Source of the DNA: Rhodospirillales bacterium
GTDB taxonomy: Bacteria; Pseudomonadota; Alphaproteobacteria; Rhodospirillales; Shumkoniaceae
Reading direction: 5' to 3'
Length of the DNA stretch: 64,000 nt
Assembly (NCBI GenBank): GCA_016776725.1
Contig: JADHSV010000006.1
Span: forward strand, 18,528 to 82,527
Each line of letters begins with the position of its first letter. Position 1 is the first letter of the stretch. The notes beneath the pieces were generated by a model that did not search any database, was not told the origin of the DNA, and worked only from the letters and a program-made list of their open reading frames with translations. This document shows positions 31,162 through 38,707 of the stretch, piece by piece. A program made the position numbers and the translations under genes.

Positions 31162-32358
31162 CTACTTGATGCGGAAGTGGTTGCGGACTGCGAGAAGGAA
31201 CAGGAAGATTAGCGCCGTCGAGAATAGCGTTTGGCCGAGACCAGCATATGCTACCGCGTCTGGAAACACTCCGTCGCCGTACAAGCATTCATAGGTTAGG
31301 CGTAGTTTTTCAGTATCGGCCAGTCCCGCAAAGATCAAACCCTTGCGAACAGATAAATAAAGCGCGGAGGCCCATGGATCGCAGTCCGTGATTTGGTTGC
31401 TTTTGTAAATTAGCGCGAATGCAAAAGTTGAGGCGCACCACCATAGAATCGGCAACATCATCGAACGTCCAAAATTTGAAAAAACCTGATAAAACCATCC
31501 CGCCCAATAACGCGTGCCTCCGGGCCAAACGGCTTTTTCCTTGTGAAACAGGTTGCGCAGGTTCGGAAACGCTCGATCTCGCACACCGCGTTGCGCCTTG
31601 ATCTCCTCGGCGAAGAATTTCTGTTCGCGTTCGTGGTCGTGGGCCTGAACGGCAAGGCGCTTTAACGCTCGCCATTTTCCAGTGTCGTCCCTTTGCTTGG
31701 ATATCGGTAATCGTCGGCTTCTGGGGATGCGAGCTATATCAAGTCTTGGCGCTTCGACAAAATGCGCTTGCTCGAAATCGGGCACTTGGCTGAACTTGGT
31801 GTGTTCAAGCCTGAAATGGCTTTCGCTATTAATTGCGACGAAATTTGCCTGCTTCTGAAATTTGGAAAAGTCAAAGATAGTTTGGTCCGCGAAAAAGGCC
31901 CTTCTAAAGGTCGCTACCGTATCGAAATTTACATCGAAGAACGACGCGGCGGCGGAGAACTTCGCCCCGTGGAATAGCGCGTCTTCAAGGAACTTTGTTT
32001 GATTGAACGACACGATTCCAGAAAACTCGACGTCGATGAACCACGCACTCGTGGAAAATGTGGTGTTATCGAATGCCGCATTCCCCGAGAATGTTGCAGA
32101 AACGAATTGTGCGTCCTTGAAGAATTGCACCTTGTGAAAATTGGCAGCGCCCGGAAATACAAAGTCGTTAAAATCGGCGATTTCCTCAAAAGTATGATTG
32201 AAGAAAATGGCATTTGTGGTGCGAATCCAGGTATCCCTTTCCTTTGCCCACTCCCCACGCTCTTTGAAATACGTCCGCTCGGCCAGCATCCTTTCGGCCC
32301 AGGCGTTCCACGCTTTCCGGCCCTGTTCGTAAAGTGCGAGGCTTTCTTCCTTATTCAT
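31162..32358 (-). CDS. Pentapeptide-repeat protein with C-terminal two-helix membrane domain
   Basis: 398 residues. After a charged helical N-terminus (about 50 residues), residues ~55-200 show Phe at every fifth position (ADFND, FVFPG, AANFH and so on), the pentapeptide-repeat beta-solenoid signature. A basic linker follows. The C-terminus has two hydrophobic helices (MMLPILWWCASTFAFALIY and QTLFSTALIFLFLLAV) separated by a segment with a short hydrophobic stretch (ALYLSVRKGLIFAG), a layout like a two-helix channel with a re-entrant loop, though no K+ selectivity motif is seen. GC is lower than in the neighbours (about 42% in the sixty bases from 31801), suggesting acquisition. The function is unknown. 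Confidence 0.8.
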   Translation of the reverse strand: MNKEESLALYEQGRKAWNAWAERMLAERTYFKERGEWAKERDTWIRTTNAIFFNHTFEEIADFNDFVFPGAANFHKVQFFKDAQFVSATFSGNAAFDNTTFSTSAWFIDVEFSGIVSFNQTKFLEDALFHGAKFSAAASFFDVNFDTVATFRRAFFADQTIFDFSKFQKQANFVAINSESHFRLEHTKFSQVPDFEQAHFVEAPRLDIARIPRSRRLPISKQRDDTGKWRALKRLAVQAHDHEREQKFFAEEIKAQRGVRDRAFPNLRNLFHKEKAVWPGGTRYWAGWFYQVFSNFGRSMMLPILWWCASTFAFALIYKSNQITDCDPWASALYLSVRKGLIFAGLADTEKLRLTYECLYGDGVFPDAVAYAGLGQTLFSTALIFLFLLAVRNHFRIK

Positions 32359-32475
32359 AGCCGCCCCAACCCAACAATTACTTCAAACAATATCCACGGC
32401 CACAACCGTGACATGTCCGGGGTGGAGCGTCAACGATGGGGGAGGGATGAGCGGGAACGGCGATCCGACGGGCTA

Positions 32476-32799
32476 TCACCCCGCAATCGCCCTTGCCCCG
32501 TGGCGTTCAAGCATGGTCAGGAGTTTGGCGGCGGGGCCGCTGGGGTGTTTGGGTTTTTTGGCTTCCCAGGATTGCACGGTTTTCAGGCTGACGTTGAGCA
32601 GTCGCGCCATTTGGCTTTGGGTCAGTTCTTCGCGGGCGCGGACGAACTTCACGCGCTCGGGGGTGTATTCGGGGATGGTTTCCAGACACGCGTCATCGAA
32701 GTATTGCATTTCGGTGTCGGGCATCAGGCCGATTTTATGCAGATCACTTGCGCTTTCGTGAAGCGCTACGTAGGCGTCCGATTTATAGGTTTTCTTCAT
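32476..32799 (-). CDS. Helix-turn-helix antitoxin of a RelE/HigB-type pair
   Basis: 107 residues. The C-terminal XRE helix-turn-helix is SQMARLLNVSLKTVQSWEAK, preceded by an N-terminal region (about 50 residues) that probably wraps the toxin. Its start overlaps the toxin 3' end by 17 bp, giving toxin-first order as in higBA. It is expected to neutralise the toxin and, with it, repress the shared promoter, where an ACCTAC/GTAGGT palindrome is present (33180-33218). The subtype label is inferred from size and order. Confidence 0.82.
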   Translation of the reverse strand: MKKTYKSDAYVALHESASDLHKIGLMPDTEMQYFDDACLETIPEYTPERVKFVRAREELTQSQMARLLNVSLKTVQSWEAKKPKHPSGPAAKLLTMLERHGARAIAG

Positions 32800-33166
32800 G
32801 GCAATTCACCTCGAATAAAACGTTCTCGTCCATTGCCAGCGCCAGTTGCGCGTTGTTCAGGGCGATGTACGCTTTCGCCAGTTTCTTGTAGTCGCGCTCT
32901 TCGTCTTTCGCGATGTTATCCTTGGCGCTTTTCTCGAACGCATACATGAAGAACGTCTTGTTGCCCTTCACATAAGCCAGAATAGCTCGATGCCCGCCGG
33001 ACTTGCCGCCCCCTTTTCTCGGGATGCGTTTTTTGAAGAGGTTGCCGCCGTAATCGGCATCGACCAAGCCACTTTGAATCTCCGCCACCGCCTTGCACAA
33101 TTGGGCGTCGGAGATGTCCTGCTTCCTAGCGTATCTGTTAAAGAACTTGTTTTTGAAAATACGCAC
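32783..33166 (-). CDS. RelE/HigB-like toxin
   Basis: 127 residues from a GTG start with GAGGG eight bases upstream. The fold signature is visible in FNRYARKQDISDAQLCKAV, GLVDADYGGNLFKKRIPRKG, GGKSGGHRAILAYVKGNKTFF and YAFEKSAKDNI, matching the short RelE-superfamily proteins (COG4737-like) that pair with an XRE antitoxin. Members are usually ribosome-dependent mRNA interferases. It is the first gene of the pair, immediately behind an exceptionally clear promoter with an embedded operator. Confidence 0.82.
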   Translation of the reverse strand: MRIFKNKFFNRYARKQDISDAQLCKAVAEIQSGLVDADYGGNLFKKRIPRKGGGKSGGHRAILAYVKGNKTFFMYAFEKSAKDNIAKDEERDYKKLAKAYIALNNAQLALAMDENVLFEVNCHEENL

Positions 33167-33179
33167 GGTCGCCCTCGTT

Positions 33180-33218
33180 ACCTACTTAATAGTACACCTA
33201 CTCGGTAGGTATCGTCAA
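33180..33218 (-). promoter_or_regulatory. Toxin-antitoxin promoter with embedded palindromic operator
   Basis: On the minus strand TTGACG (33218-33213), an 18-bp spacer and TACTAT (33194-33189) form a strong sigma70-type promoter. The spacer contains a perfect inverted repeat, ACCTAC-CGA-GTAGGT on the minus strand (33210-33196). A further GTAGGT half-site lies at 33185-33180, just after the -10. This layout is expected for autorepression by the toxin-antitoxin complex. Confidence 0.75.
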
Positions 33219-33229
33219 TGCCGTCCCCC

Positions 33230-33880
33230 TCACCGATGCACATAAATCGTCCATTCATCGAGCGGGTAGTTGCGCATGACGGTGACTTGGGGGGAGAGTT
33301 CTTGGGTGCAGAAGTCGCGGAATTCTTGCCAGTCGGCGTAGTAGAGGTCGCTTTCCTTGCGGTTTTTGGTGCGCCGGCAGAGCATGTTGAAGGCCAAGCC
33401 CTTGCGGGTCATGGACCATAGCTGTCTGAGGCTGCCCTCCACGTAGGCGGACCAGTCGCGGTCGTGCTGATCCAGCTTCATGTTGTAGGAGCCGGACACG
33501 AAGGAATAGTCGGCGACTTCAGTGGCGATCATGCTTTGGGTGAAGGTGGCGCGCGCATCCTTGATGCGGGCTTTTGCTTCAAGAAGCATTTCGTCGCAAA
33601 TGTCATAGCCGATAAAGCGGCTGCCCCGCATGACCGGCCGATCGGCCAGATAATCGAAAAAAGCCCCGTAGCCGCAGCCCAGGTCATTGATGGTGATGCC
33701 ACCCTTATCGTCTCGCAAATCAACAACGCCCAGCAGAACTTCGAAGCGAAGGTACTGGCCTTCCAGGGTTTTCCAATAGACGCCGCGCGGGCTCGATCCG
33801 CATTCGCGCAGGCGCAAGGTATATTGCGAGGCGATGGGGCCAAGCCGCCGGGCGGCGTCTCTGATAAATTCCGGGTCCAC
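33230..33880 (-). CDS. Class I SAM-dependent methyltransferase
   Basis: 216 residues. SAM motif I is INDLGCGYGAFFDYL, motif II-like FIGYDICDEMLLEAK follows, and the rest is a typical Rossmann methyltransferase with a C-terminal PLDEWTIYVHR. The GTG start at 33880 has TAGGAG six bases upstream, and this Shine-Dalgarno overlaps the ygfZ stop codon, so the two genes are coupled. The substrate is unknown. It lies directly upstream of the toxin promoter, but no functional link to the toxin is apparent. Confidence 0.85.
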   Translation of the reverse strand: MDPEFIRDAARRLGPIASQYTLRLRECGSSPRGVYWKTLEGQYLRFEVLLGVVDLRDDKGGITINDLGCGYGAFFDYLADRPVMRGSRFIGYDICDEMLLEAKARIKDARATFTQSMIATEVADYSFVSGSYNMKLDQHDRDWSAYVEGSLRQLWSMTRKGLAFNMLCRRTKNRKESDLYYADWQEFRDFCTQELSPQVTVMRNYPLDEWTIYVHR

Positions 33881-33889
33881 GTATCGCTC

Positions 33890-34756
33890 CTAAAAGTCGG
33901 CCCAATCGGGTTTGATCGGAACAACGACGGTGTCGCCCGCCACACATTCCGCCGCGCCGTCCATGGCGTCAATCCTAATGACCGCCATGCCCAAATCGGC
34001 CATGCCGGACCGCATTTCGCCCACGTCGCGGCCCTCGCGCAGAATTGGTGTTCCAGGGGCGGGCAGGGGGCCCGTTACCTTAACCGGAACCAGCCTGCGT
34101 TTTACCAATCCCCGGTATTTCATTCGCGCCGTCAATTCCTGGCCCAGGAAGCAGCCCTTGTCCCAGTCGATGCCATTGAGCTCGGCAAACCCCGCCTCCA
34201 AAAGAAGGGTTTTTTCCACGATCATGTCGCGGCTGCCGTCGGGCAGGCCCAGACGCAGGCGCATCTCGTCATAGGCGGCAACGTCGGCGGCGACGCATCC
34301 GGCAACGTCCCGGCCTACCGGAAGAACGGCGCGCGCGCCCGCTTCGGCGAGCCTTGGATCGACAAACGCGACCCCGCCATTTAGGGATGTTGCGTTTCCG
34401 GCCACGTCTTCCAGACCCAGGCACTGGGCCGCACCGTCACCAAATATGGCAGCGATGGTGAAGTCGTCGGTTCGTTCGGTGATCTCGACCTTGGCCCGCA
34501 GCTTGTACATGGACAGGCGGCGCACGAAATCGCCGGCGCGCGCGGCCTCGCAATCCAGGAACAGGGTTCCGTCCATCTCAAACACGAAGAAGTCAAACAG
34601 GAATTTTCCCTGCGCCGTCAGAAAGGCGGCGTATATGGCGCGATTCGGCCCGACCTTGGTGACATCGTTGGAAACGAGGCCCTGCAGAAAGCTGCGCGCG
34701 TCCTCGCCGCCGACGGCGATCAGCGCGCGCTCATTCAGTATCGTGAAACTCGGCAT
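33890..34756 (-). CDS. ygfZ: YgfZ/GcvT-type folate-binding protein
   Basis: 288 residues. The family motif KGCFLGQELTARMKYRG is intact. YgfZ-type proteins bind tetrahydrofolate and help maintain or repair certain iron-sulfur enzymes. The N-terminal half shows the GcvT-like fold (EDARSFLQGLVSNDVTKVGP). It begins the ygfZ-methyltransferase pair and is divergent from the glycosyltransferase operon. The eukaryotic homologue is IBA57; the bacterial function is inferred from that relationship. Confidence 0.9.
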   Translation of the reverse strand: MPSFTILNERALIAVGGEDARSFLQGLVSNDVTKVGPNRAIYAAFLTAQGKFLFDFFVFEMDGTLFLDCEAARAGDFVRRLSMYKLRAKVEITERTDDFTIAAIFGDGAAQCLGLEDVAGNATSLNGGVAFVDPRLAEAGARAVLPVGRDVAGCVAADVAAYDEMRLRLGLPDGSRDMIVEKTLLLEAGFAELNGIDWDKGCFLGQELTARMKYRGLVKRRLVPVKVTGPLPAPGTPILREGRDVGEMRSGMADLGMAVIRIDAMDGAAECVAGDTVVVPIKPDWADF

Positions 34757-34899
34757 GTTCCCCCGTTTATTCTCGTGGCATCATAGGTTGCTATTTGGCG
34801 CGGGTTCGGGCCTATGCAAGTATGAATTCTGAACGTATAACACGCGCGGATGACAATGCACGCGAACCACCGTTTGAACAACTGCCGACTTGCCGCGCC

Positions 34900-35862
34900 A
34901 TGAGGATTCTGTTCATCACCGCGACCCGCATCGGCGATGCCGTTCTATCGACGGGAATCCTGGATCACCTGATCGGGCGCTATCCGGGCGCGCGCATTAC
35001 GGTGGCCTGCGGTCCGGCGGCGGCGCCGTTGTTCGAAGCCGTTCCCAATTTGGAACGCATCATCGTTCTGCGCAAAAAGAAATGGTCCCTTCACTGGCTG
35101 GGTCTGTGGACCTCGTGCGTGGGGCAATTCTGGGATGTGATGATAGATTTGCGCCGCGCGCCGCTATCGTATTTGCTGGCCGGGCGCGACACGCGCCATC
35201 TGCCGCGCAACAGCGCGGACGCGCACCGCGTGGTCGATCTGGCCGGATTGCTAGGGCTGGCCAACGATCCCCCGGCGCCGCGACTGTGGGCCAGCGAAGC
35301 CCACGAAGGGCGCGTCGGTGAATTGATCGGCGAAGGCCCGCCGGTTCTGGCCATCGGTCCCACAGCCAACTGGGAGGCCAAGACCTGGCGGCCCGGATCA
35401 TTTGCCGAATTGATAGCGCGGCTAACCGCGCCGGACGGCATCTTGCCGGGTGCGCGTGTTGCCTTTTTCGGTCACGCAGATGAACGCGCGGGCGTGGCGG
35501 AACTGATCGATACGGTGCCGGTGGATCGATGCATCGATCTGATGGGCGGACCGCATCTTCTGGAGGTGTTCGCGTGTCTGAAACGCTGCGCGCTTTATGT
35601 GGGCAACGATTCGGGGTTGATGCATATTTCGGCGGCTGCCGCAATTCCGACCCTGGGCCTTTTCGGCCCCAGTCGCGAAGAGCTTTACGCGCCTTGGGGG
35701 GCGCGGTGTGCCGTCGTCCGAGGTCCCAAGGAGTTTTTCGATATATTCCCCGAAAATTTCGACCATCGCGACACGGCGTCATTGATGGACGGTCTGAGCG
35801 TGGACGCGGTGGAAGAAGCGGCCAACGGCCTGTGGCGGGCATCGAAGGAGGCGCAGGCATGA
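34900..35862 (+). CDS. Glycosyltransferase family 9 (heptosyltransferase-like)
   Basis: 320 residues from the ATG at 34900, which gives the GT9 start MRILFITATRIGDAVLSTGI; the open frame extends upstream without a better Shine-Dalgarno. The donor-site block is GNDSGLMHISAAAAIPTLGLFGPS, typical of ADP-heptose:LPS heptosyltransferases. A GPTANWEAKTWRPGSFAELI region matches the conserved central part. It probably adds heptose or a related sugar to the LPS core. It is first in a run of eight same-strand genes and overlaps the next start by ATGA. Confidence 0.9.
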   Translation: MRILFITATRIGDAVLSTGILDHLIGRYPGARITVACGPAAAPLFEAVPNLERIIVLRKKKWSLHWLGLWTSCVGQFWDVMIDLRRAPLSYLLAGRDTRHLPRNSADAHRVVDLAGLLGLANDPPAPRLWASEAHEGRVGELIGEGPPVLAIGPTANWEAKTWRPGSFAELIARLTAPDGILPGARVAFFGHADERAGVAELIDTVPVDRCIDLMGGPHLLEVFACLKRCALYVGNDSGLMHISAAAAIPTLGLFGPSREELYAPWGARCAVVRGPKEFFDIFPENFDHRDTASLMDGLSVDAVEEAANGLWRASKEAQA

Positions 35863-36617
35863 GCGCACCCAAACTGAGCGCCGTAATCTCGGTTCACAAC
35901 GAAGCGCACCAGCTTGCCGATTGTCTGGAACGGCTGAAGTTTGCCAATGAAATTGTTGTGGCGCTGGATAAATGCACGGATGCATCCGGGGACATCGCTA
36001 AAACGTTCACCGATCGCATCATCGAGGGAAGCTGGCCCACCGAAGGCCAGCGCCGCAATGCCGCCATCGCGGCTTGTCATGGCGACTGGATTTTCGAGAT
36101 TGACGCCGATGAGCGCGTGCCCGACGCGCTGGCCGATGAAATCCGCCGGACCATCGAAACCACGGCCTTCGACTGGCACGAAATCCTGGTCGATAACTAT
36201 ATCGGCCAACGTCTGGTGCGCTGGGGTTGGGGGGCGTCGTTCGGCAAGGCAGCCTATCCGGGCCTGTTTCGCAAAGGCGTAAAGGTATGGGGCGATCAGC
36301 GGGTCCATCCGCGCCTTGAATGGTCGGGGCGCAAGGGACCCATGTTGAAGGCGCGGCTCGATCATTATGTGGATCGCAACATCTCCGACATGATCCGCAG
36401 GCTCGATAACTACTCGACGGCACGGGCGGCGGATTTGCGGCAATCGGGCGATATCGGGTCGTTGCCCAACAACGTCAGGCGTCTGTTTTCGCGTTTCATC
36501 AAATGCTATGTCATGCGCAAGGGGTATCGCGAGGGCGGTTACGGTTTGTTGATCGCGCTCTTTGCCGGACTTTTTCCGCTGATCTCCCACCTCAAGGCGC
36601 GGCTGGAGAAAGGCTAG
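35859..36617 (+). CDS. Glycosyltransferase family 2 (WaaE/KdtX-like)
   Basis: 252 residues. The N-terminal GT2 nucleotide-binding motif is LSAVISVHNEAHQLADCLER, the metal-binding DxD is in FEIDADERVPDALAD, and TEGQRRNAAI is the conserved middle. A C-terminal helix-rich part near residues 200-245 may associate with the membrane. The size and pattern resemble WaaE/KdtX LPS-core beta-glucosyltransferases. The AAGGAG Shine-Dalgarno lies eight bases upstream, inside the preceding gene, whose stop is overlapped by ATGA. Confidence 0.9.
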   Translation: MSAPKLSAVISVHNEAHQLADCLERLKFANEIVVALDKCTDASGDIAKTFTDRIIEGSWPTEGQRRNAAIAACHGDWIFEIDADERVPDALADEIRRTIETTAFDWHEILVDNYIGQRLVRWGWGASFGKAAYPGLFRKGVKVWGDQRVHPRLEWSGRKGPMLKARLDHYVDRNISDMIRRLDNYSTARAADLRQSGDIGSLPNNVRRLFSRFIKCYVMRKGYREGGYGLLIALFAGLFPLISHLKARLEKG

Positions 36618-36620
36618 AGC

Positions 36621-37655
36621 ATGGCTCGTATCGTTTTCGCCGACGACGGTATCCAATTCGATGGCCGCACCATTGAAGAACGTCCGCTCGGCGGCGTCGA
36701 AACCTCCGTCGTGTTTTTGCTGGAGGAATTGGCCAAGCGCGGACACGAGGTCATCGCGCGCAACAAATGCGCCGCTCCACTTGTTCACAACGGCGTTGAT
36801 TGGGCCCCCATCGGCGGCAATATGCCCGATGAAGCCGATCTCTATATCGCCAATCGCGGCGATAAGCTGTTGCCGCTGATGCCGCGCGCCAAACGAACGG
36901 TTTTCTGGATACACAATCCGGCCCAGTATTTGCTGAAGTGGCGGTATTTGTCGAAGCTGTGGCGCATCAAGCCGGCCATTGTGTTTATCGGCGATTATCA
37001 CGAAACCACCTATCCGCGCTGGGCTCCGGCGGGGGATCGCATCGTGATCCCGTACGGCCTGCCGGACGTTTTCCGCAAGGCTGAAACGGCCAGTGAACCG
37101 CCACCGCCACGCGCCGTCTTCACATCCAATCCGCTACGTTCGCTGGATTGGTTGCTGGATCTGTGGGTCGGCGAAATCCGCCCCAAGGTTCCGGGTGCGG
37201 AATTGCATGTTTTTTCGGGCCCCCGAACCTACGGCAGCGCGGGCGAGGCCAAGGCCGACCCCATGAAAACGGTGCTGGATAAGGCGCGCGCGCTGGCGGG
37301 AGAGGGCGTCGTTTTGCGCGATCCGCTGCCCAAAAAAGAACTGGCCGGCGAATTGCGCGCTTCTCGCGTCATGCTTTATCGTGGCGATCTGAACGAAACG
37401 TTTTGTCTGGCCCTTGGCGAGGCGCAGGCGGTCGGGGTTCCCGCCGTGGTGCAAAAGCTGGGTTCCGTGGTCGAGCGGGTCGTTGACGGGGAAACCGGCT
37501 TCGTCGCCGATGATGACGCCGCTTTCGCCGATGCTGCCATTCGCCTGCTGGGCGATGACGATCTTTGGTCCCGGTGCCACGATGGCGCTTTGGCAAAACA
37601 AAGACGGTGGGGGTGGCCCGAAGCGGCTGCAGCTTTTGAGGGGTTGATTCCATAA
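36621..37655 (+). CDS. Glycosyltransferase (GT4-like, GT-B fold)
   Basis: 344 residues. The N-terminal acceptor domain has RPLGGVETSVVFLLEELAKR, the glycine-rich loop of GT-B enzymes. The C-terminal donor domain contains an E-x7-E motif in DLNETFCLALGEAQAVGVP and a VVDGETGFVADDD segment. It starts three bases after the GT2 stop, and its TAA overlaps the next ATG. It probably extends the same surface glycan. The donor sugar is unknown. Confidence 0.87.
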   Translation: MARIVFADDGIQFDGRTIEERPLGGVETSVVFLLEELAKRGHEVIARNKCAAPLVHNGVDWAPIGGNMPDEADLYIANRGDKLLPLMPRAKRTVFWIHNPAQYLLKWRYLSKLWRIKPAIVFIGDYHETTYPRWAPAGDRIVIPYGLPDVFRKAETASEPPPPRAVFTSNPLRSLDWLLDLWVGEIRPKVPGAELHVFSGPRTYGSAGEAKADPMKTVLDKARALAGEGVVLRDPLPKKELAGELRASRVMLYRGDLNETFCLALGEAQAVGVPAVVQKLGSVVERVVDGETGFVADDDAAFADAAIRLLGDDDLWSRCHDGALAKQRRWGWPEAAAAFEGLIP

Positions 37656-38707
37656 TGCGCGTTCTTCAAGCCATGGCCGGAGCAAAACACGGCGGTGCGG
37701 AAGCCTTTTTCATGCGGCTTGTTCCGGCTATTCATCGGGCAGGCGTCGAGCAGTTAGTGATGATCCGCAGGAACGCCGAACGGGCTGCGGCATTGCGCGA
37801 AGCGGGCATCGAACCGGTGGAAGTTCCCTTTGGCGGGGCGCTGGATATGGTCACGCCCCTGGCGTTCAGGCGTGAAATCAAGGGGTTCAAGCCCGATGTG
37901 GTGCTGACCTGGATGAACCGTGCGACGAAATTCTGTCCGGCCGGTGATTTCGTACACGTCAGCCGCCTGGGCGGTTATTACGATTTGAAATACCATCAGG
38001 CTTGCGACCATCTGGTCGGCAACACGCCGGACATTCGCGATTATCTTATTGGCGAGGGCTGGCCCGCCGAAAAGGCGCACTATCTTCCCAATTTCGTCGA
38101 TCAGGCGTCCGCCGAGCCGTTTGATCGAAAAGAACTGTACACGCCCTATAACGCCCGTGTGATTTTCGCCATGGGCCGCCTTCACGAAAACAAGGCGTTC
38201 GACGTGCTTCTGGACGCCATGGCGCGCATGCCGGATGTTTACCTGTGGATCGCGGGCGACGGACCGTTGCGCGAAGAACTTGATACCCAGGCCGAAAGCA
38301 CCGGCGTCAAACCCCGGATACGCTTTCTGGGTTGGCGCGAAGATACGGCAGCACTTCTGGCGGCGTGCGACATATTTGTTTGTCCGTCGCGGCATGAGCC
38401 GCTGGGCAATGTGGTGCTTGAAGCCTGGGCGGCCCGTAAACCCGTCGTCGCGGCTGACAGCGCCGGGCCGGGCATGCTGATCGATCATATGAAAAGCGGG
38501 GTTTTGATCCCGGTCGACGATTCGGAAAGTCTGGCCAACGCAATTCTGGCCGTGTTCGAGGACGACGACCTGCGAGGCCAGATTGCCCATGGCGGCCGGG
38601 CCGCGTTTGAAGCGAATTACACGGAACCCATTGTCGTTGGCAAGTACATCAAACTGTTCGAGCGTCTGATGGCTGAGAAGTCTCATAATTCCAAGGACCC
38701 TGGATAA
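37655..38707 (+). CDS. Glycosyltransferase family 4
   Basis: 350 residues. It begins MRVLQAMAGAKHGGAEAFFM, the GT4 N-terminal loop, and has the donor-site segment FAMGRLHENKAFDVLLDAM and the E-x7-E motif in RHEPLGNVVLEAWAARKPVV. It resembles LPS/exopolysaccharide alpha-glycosyltransferases. It is coupled on both sides by TAATG overlaps, upstream to the other GT4 and downstream to asnB. The acceptor and donor are not predictable. Confidence 0.92.
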   Translation: MRVLQAMAGAKHGGAEAFFMRLVPAIHRAGVEQLVMIRRNAERAAALREAGIEPVEVPFGGALDMVTPLAFRREIKGFKPDVVLTWMNRATKFCPAGDFVHVSRLGGYYDLKYHQACDHLVGNTPDIRDYLIGEGWPAEKAHYLPNFVDQASAEPFDRKELYTPYNARVIFAMGRLHENKAFDVLLDAMARMPDVYLWIAGDGPLREELDTQAESTGVKPRIRFLGWREDTAALLAACDIFVCPSRHEPLGNVVLEAWAARKPVVAADSAGPGMLIDHMKSGVLIPVDDSESLANAILAVFEDDDLRGQIAHGGRAAFEANYTEPIVVGKYIKLFERLMAEKSHNSKDPG

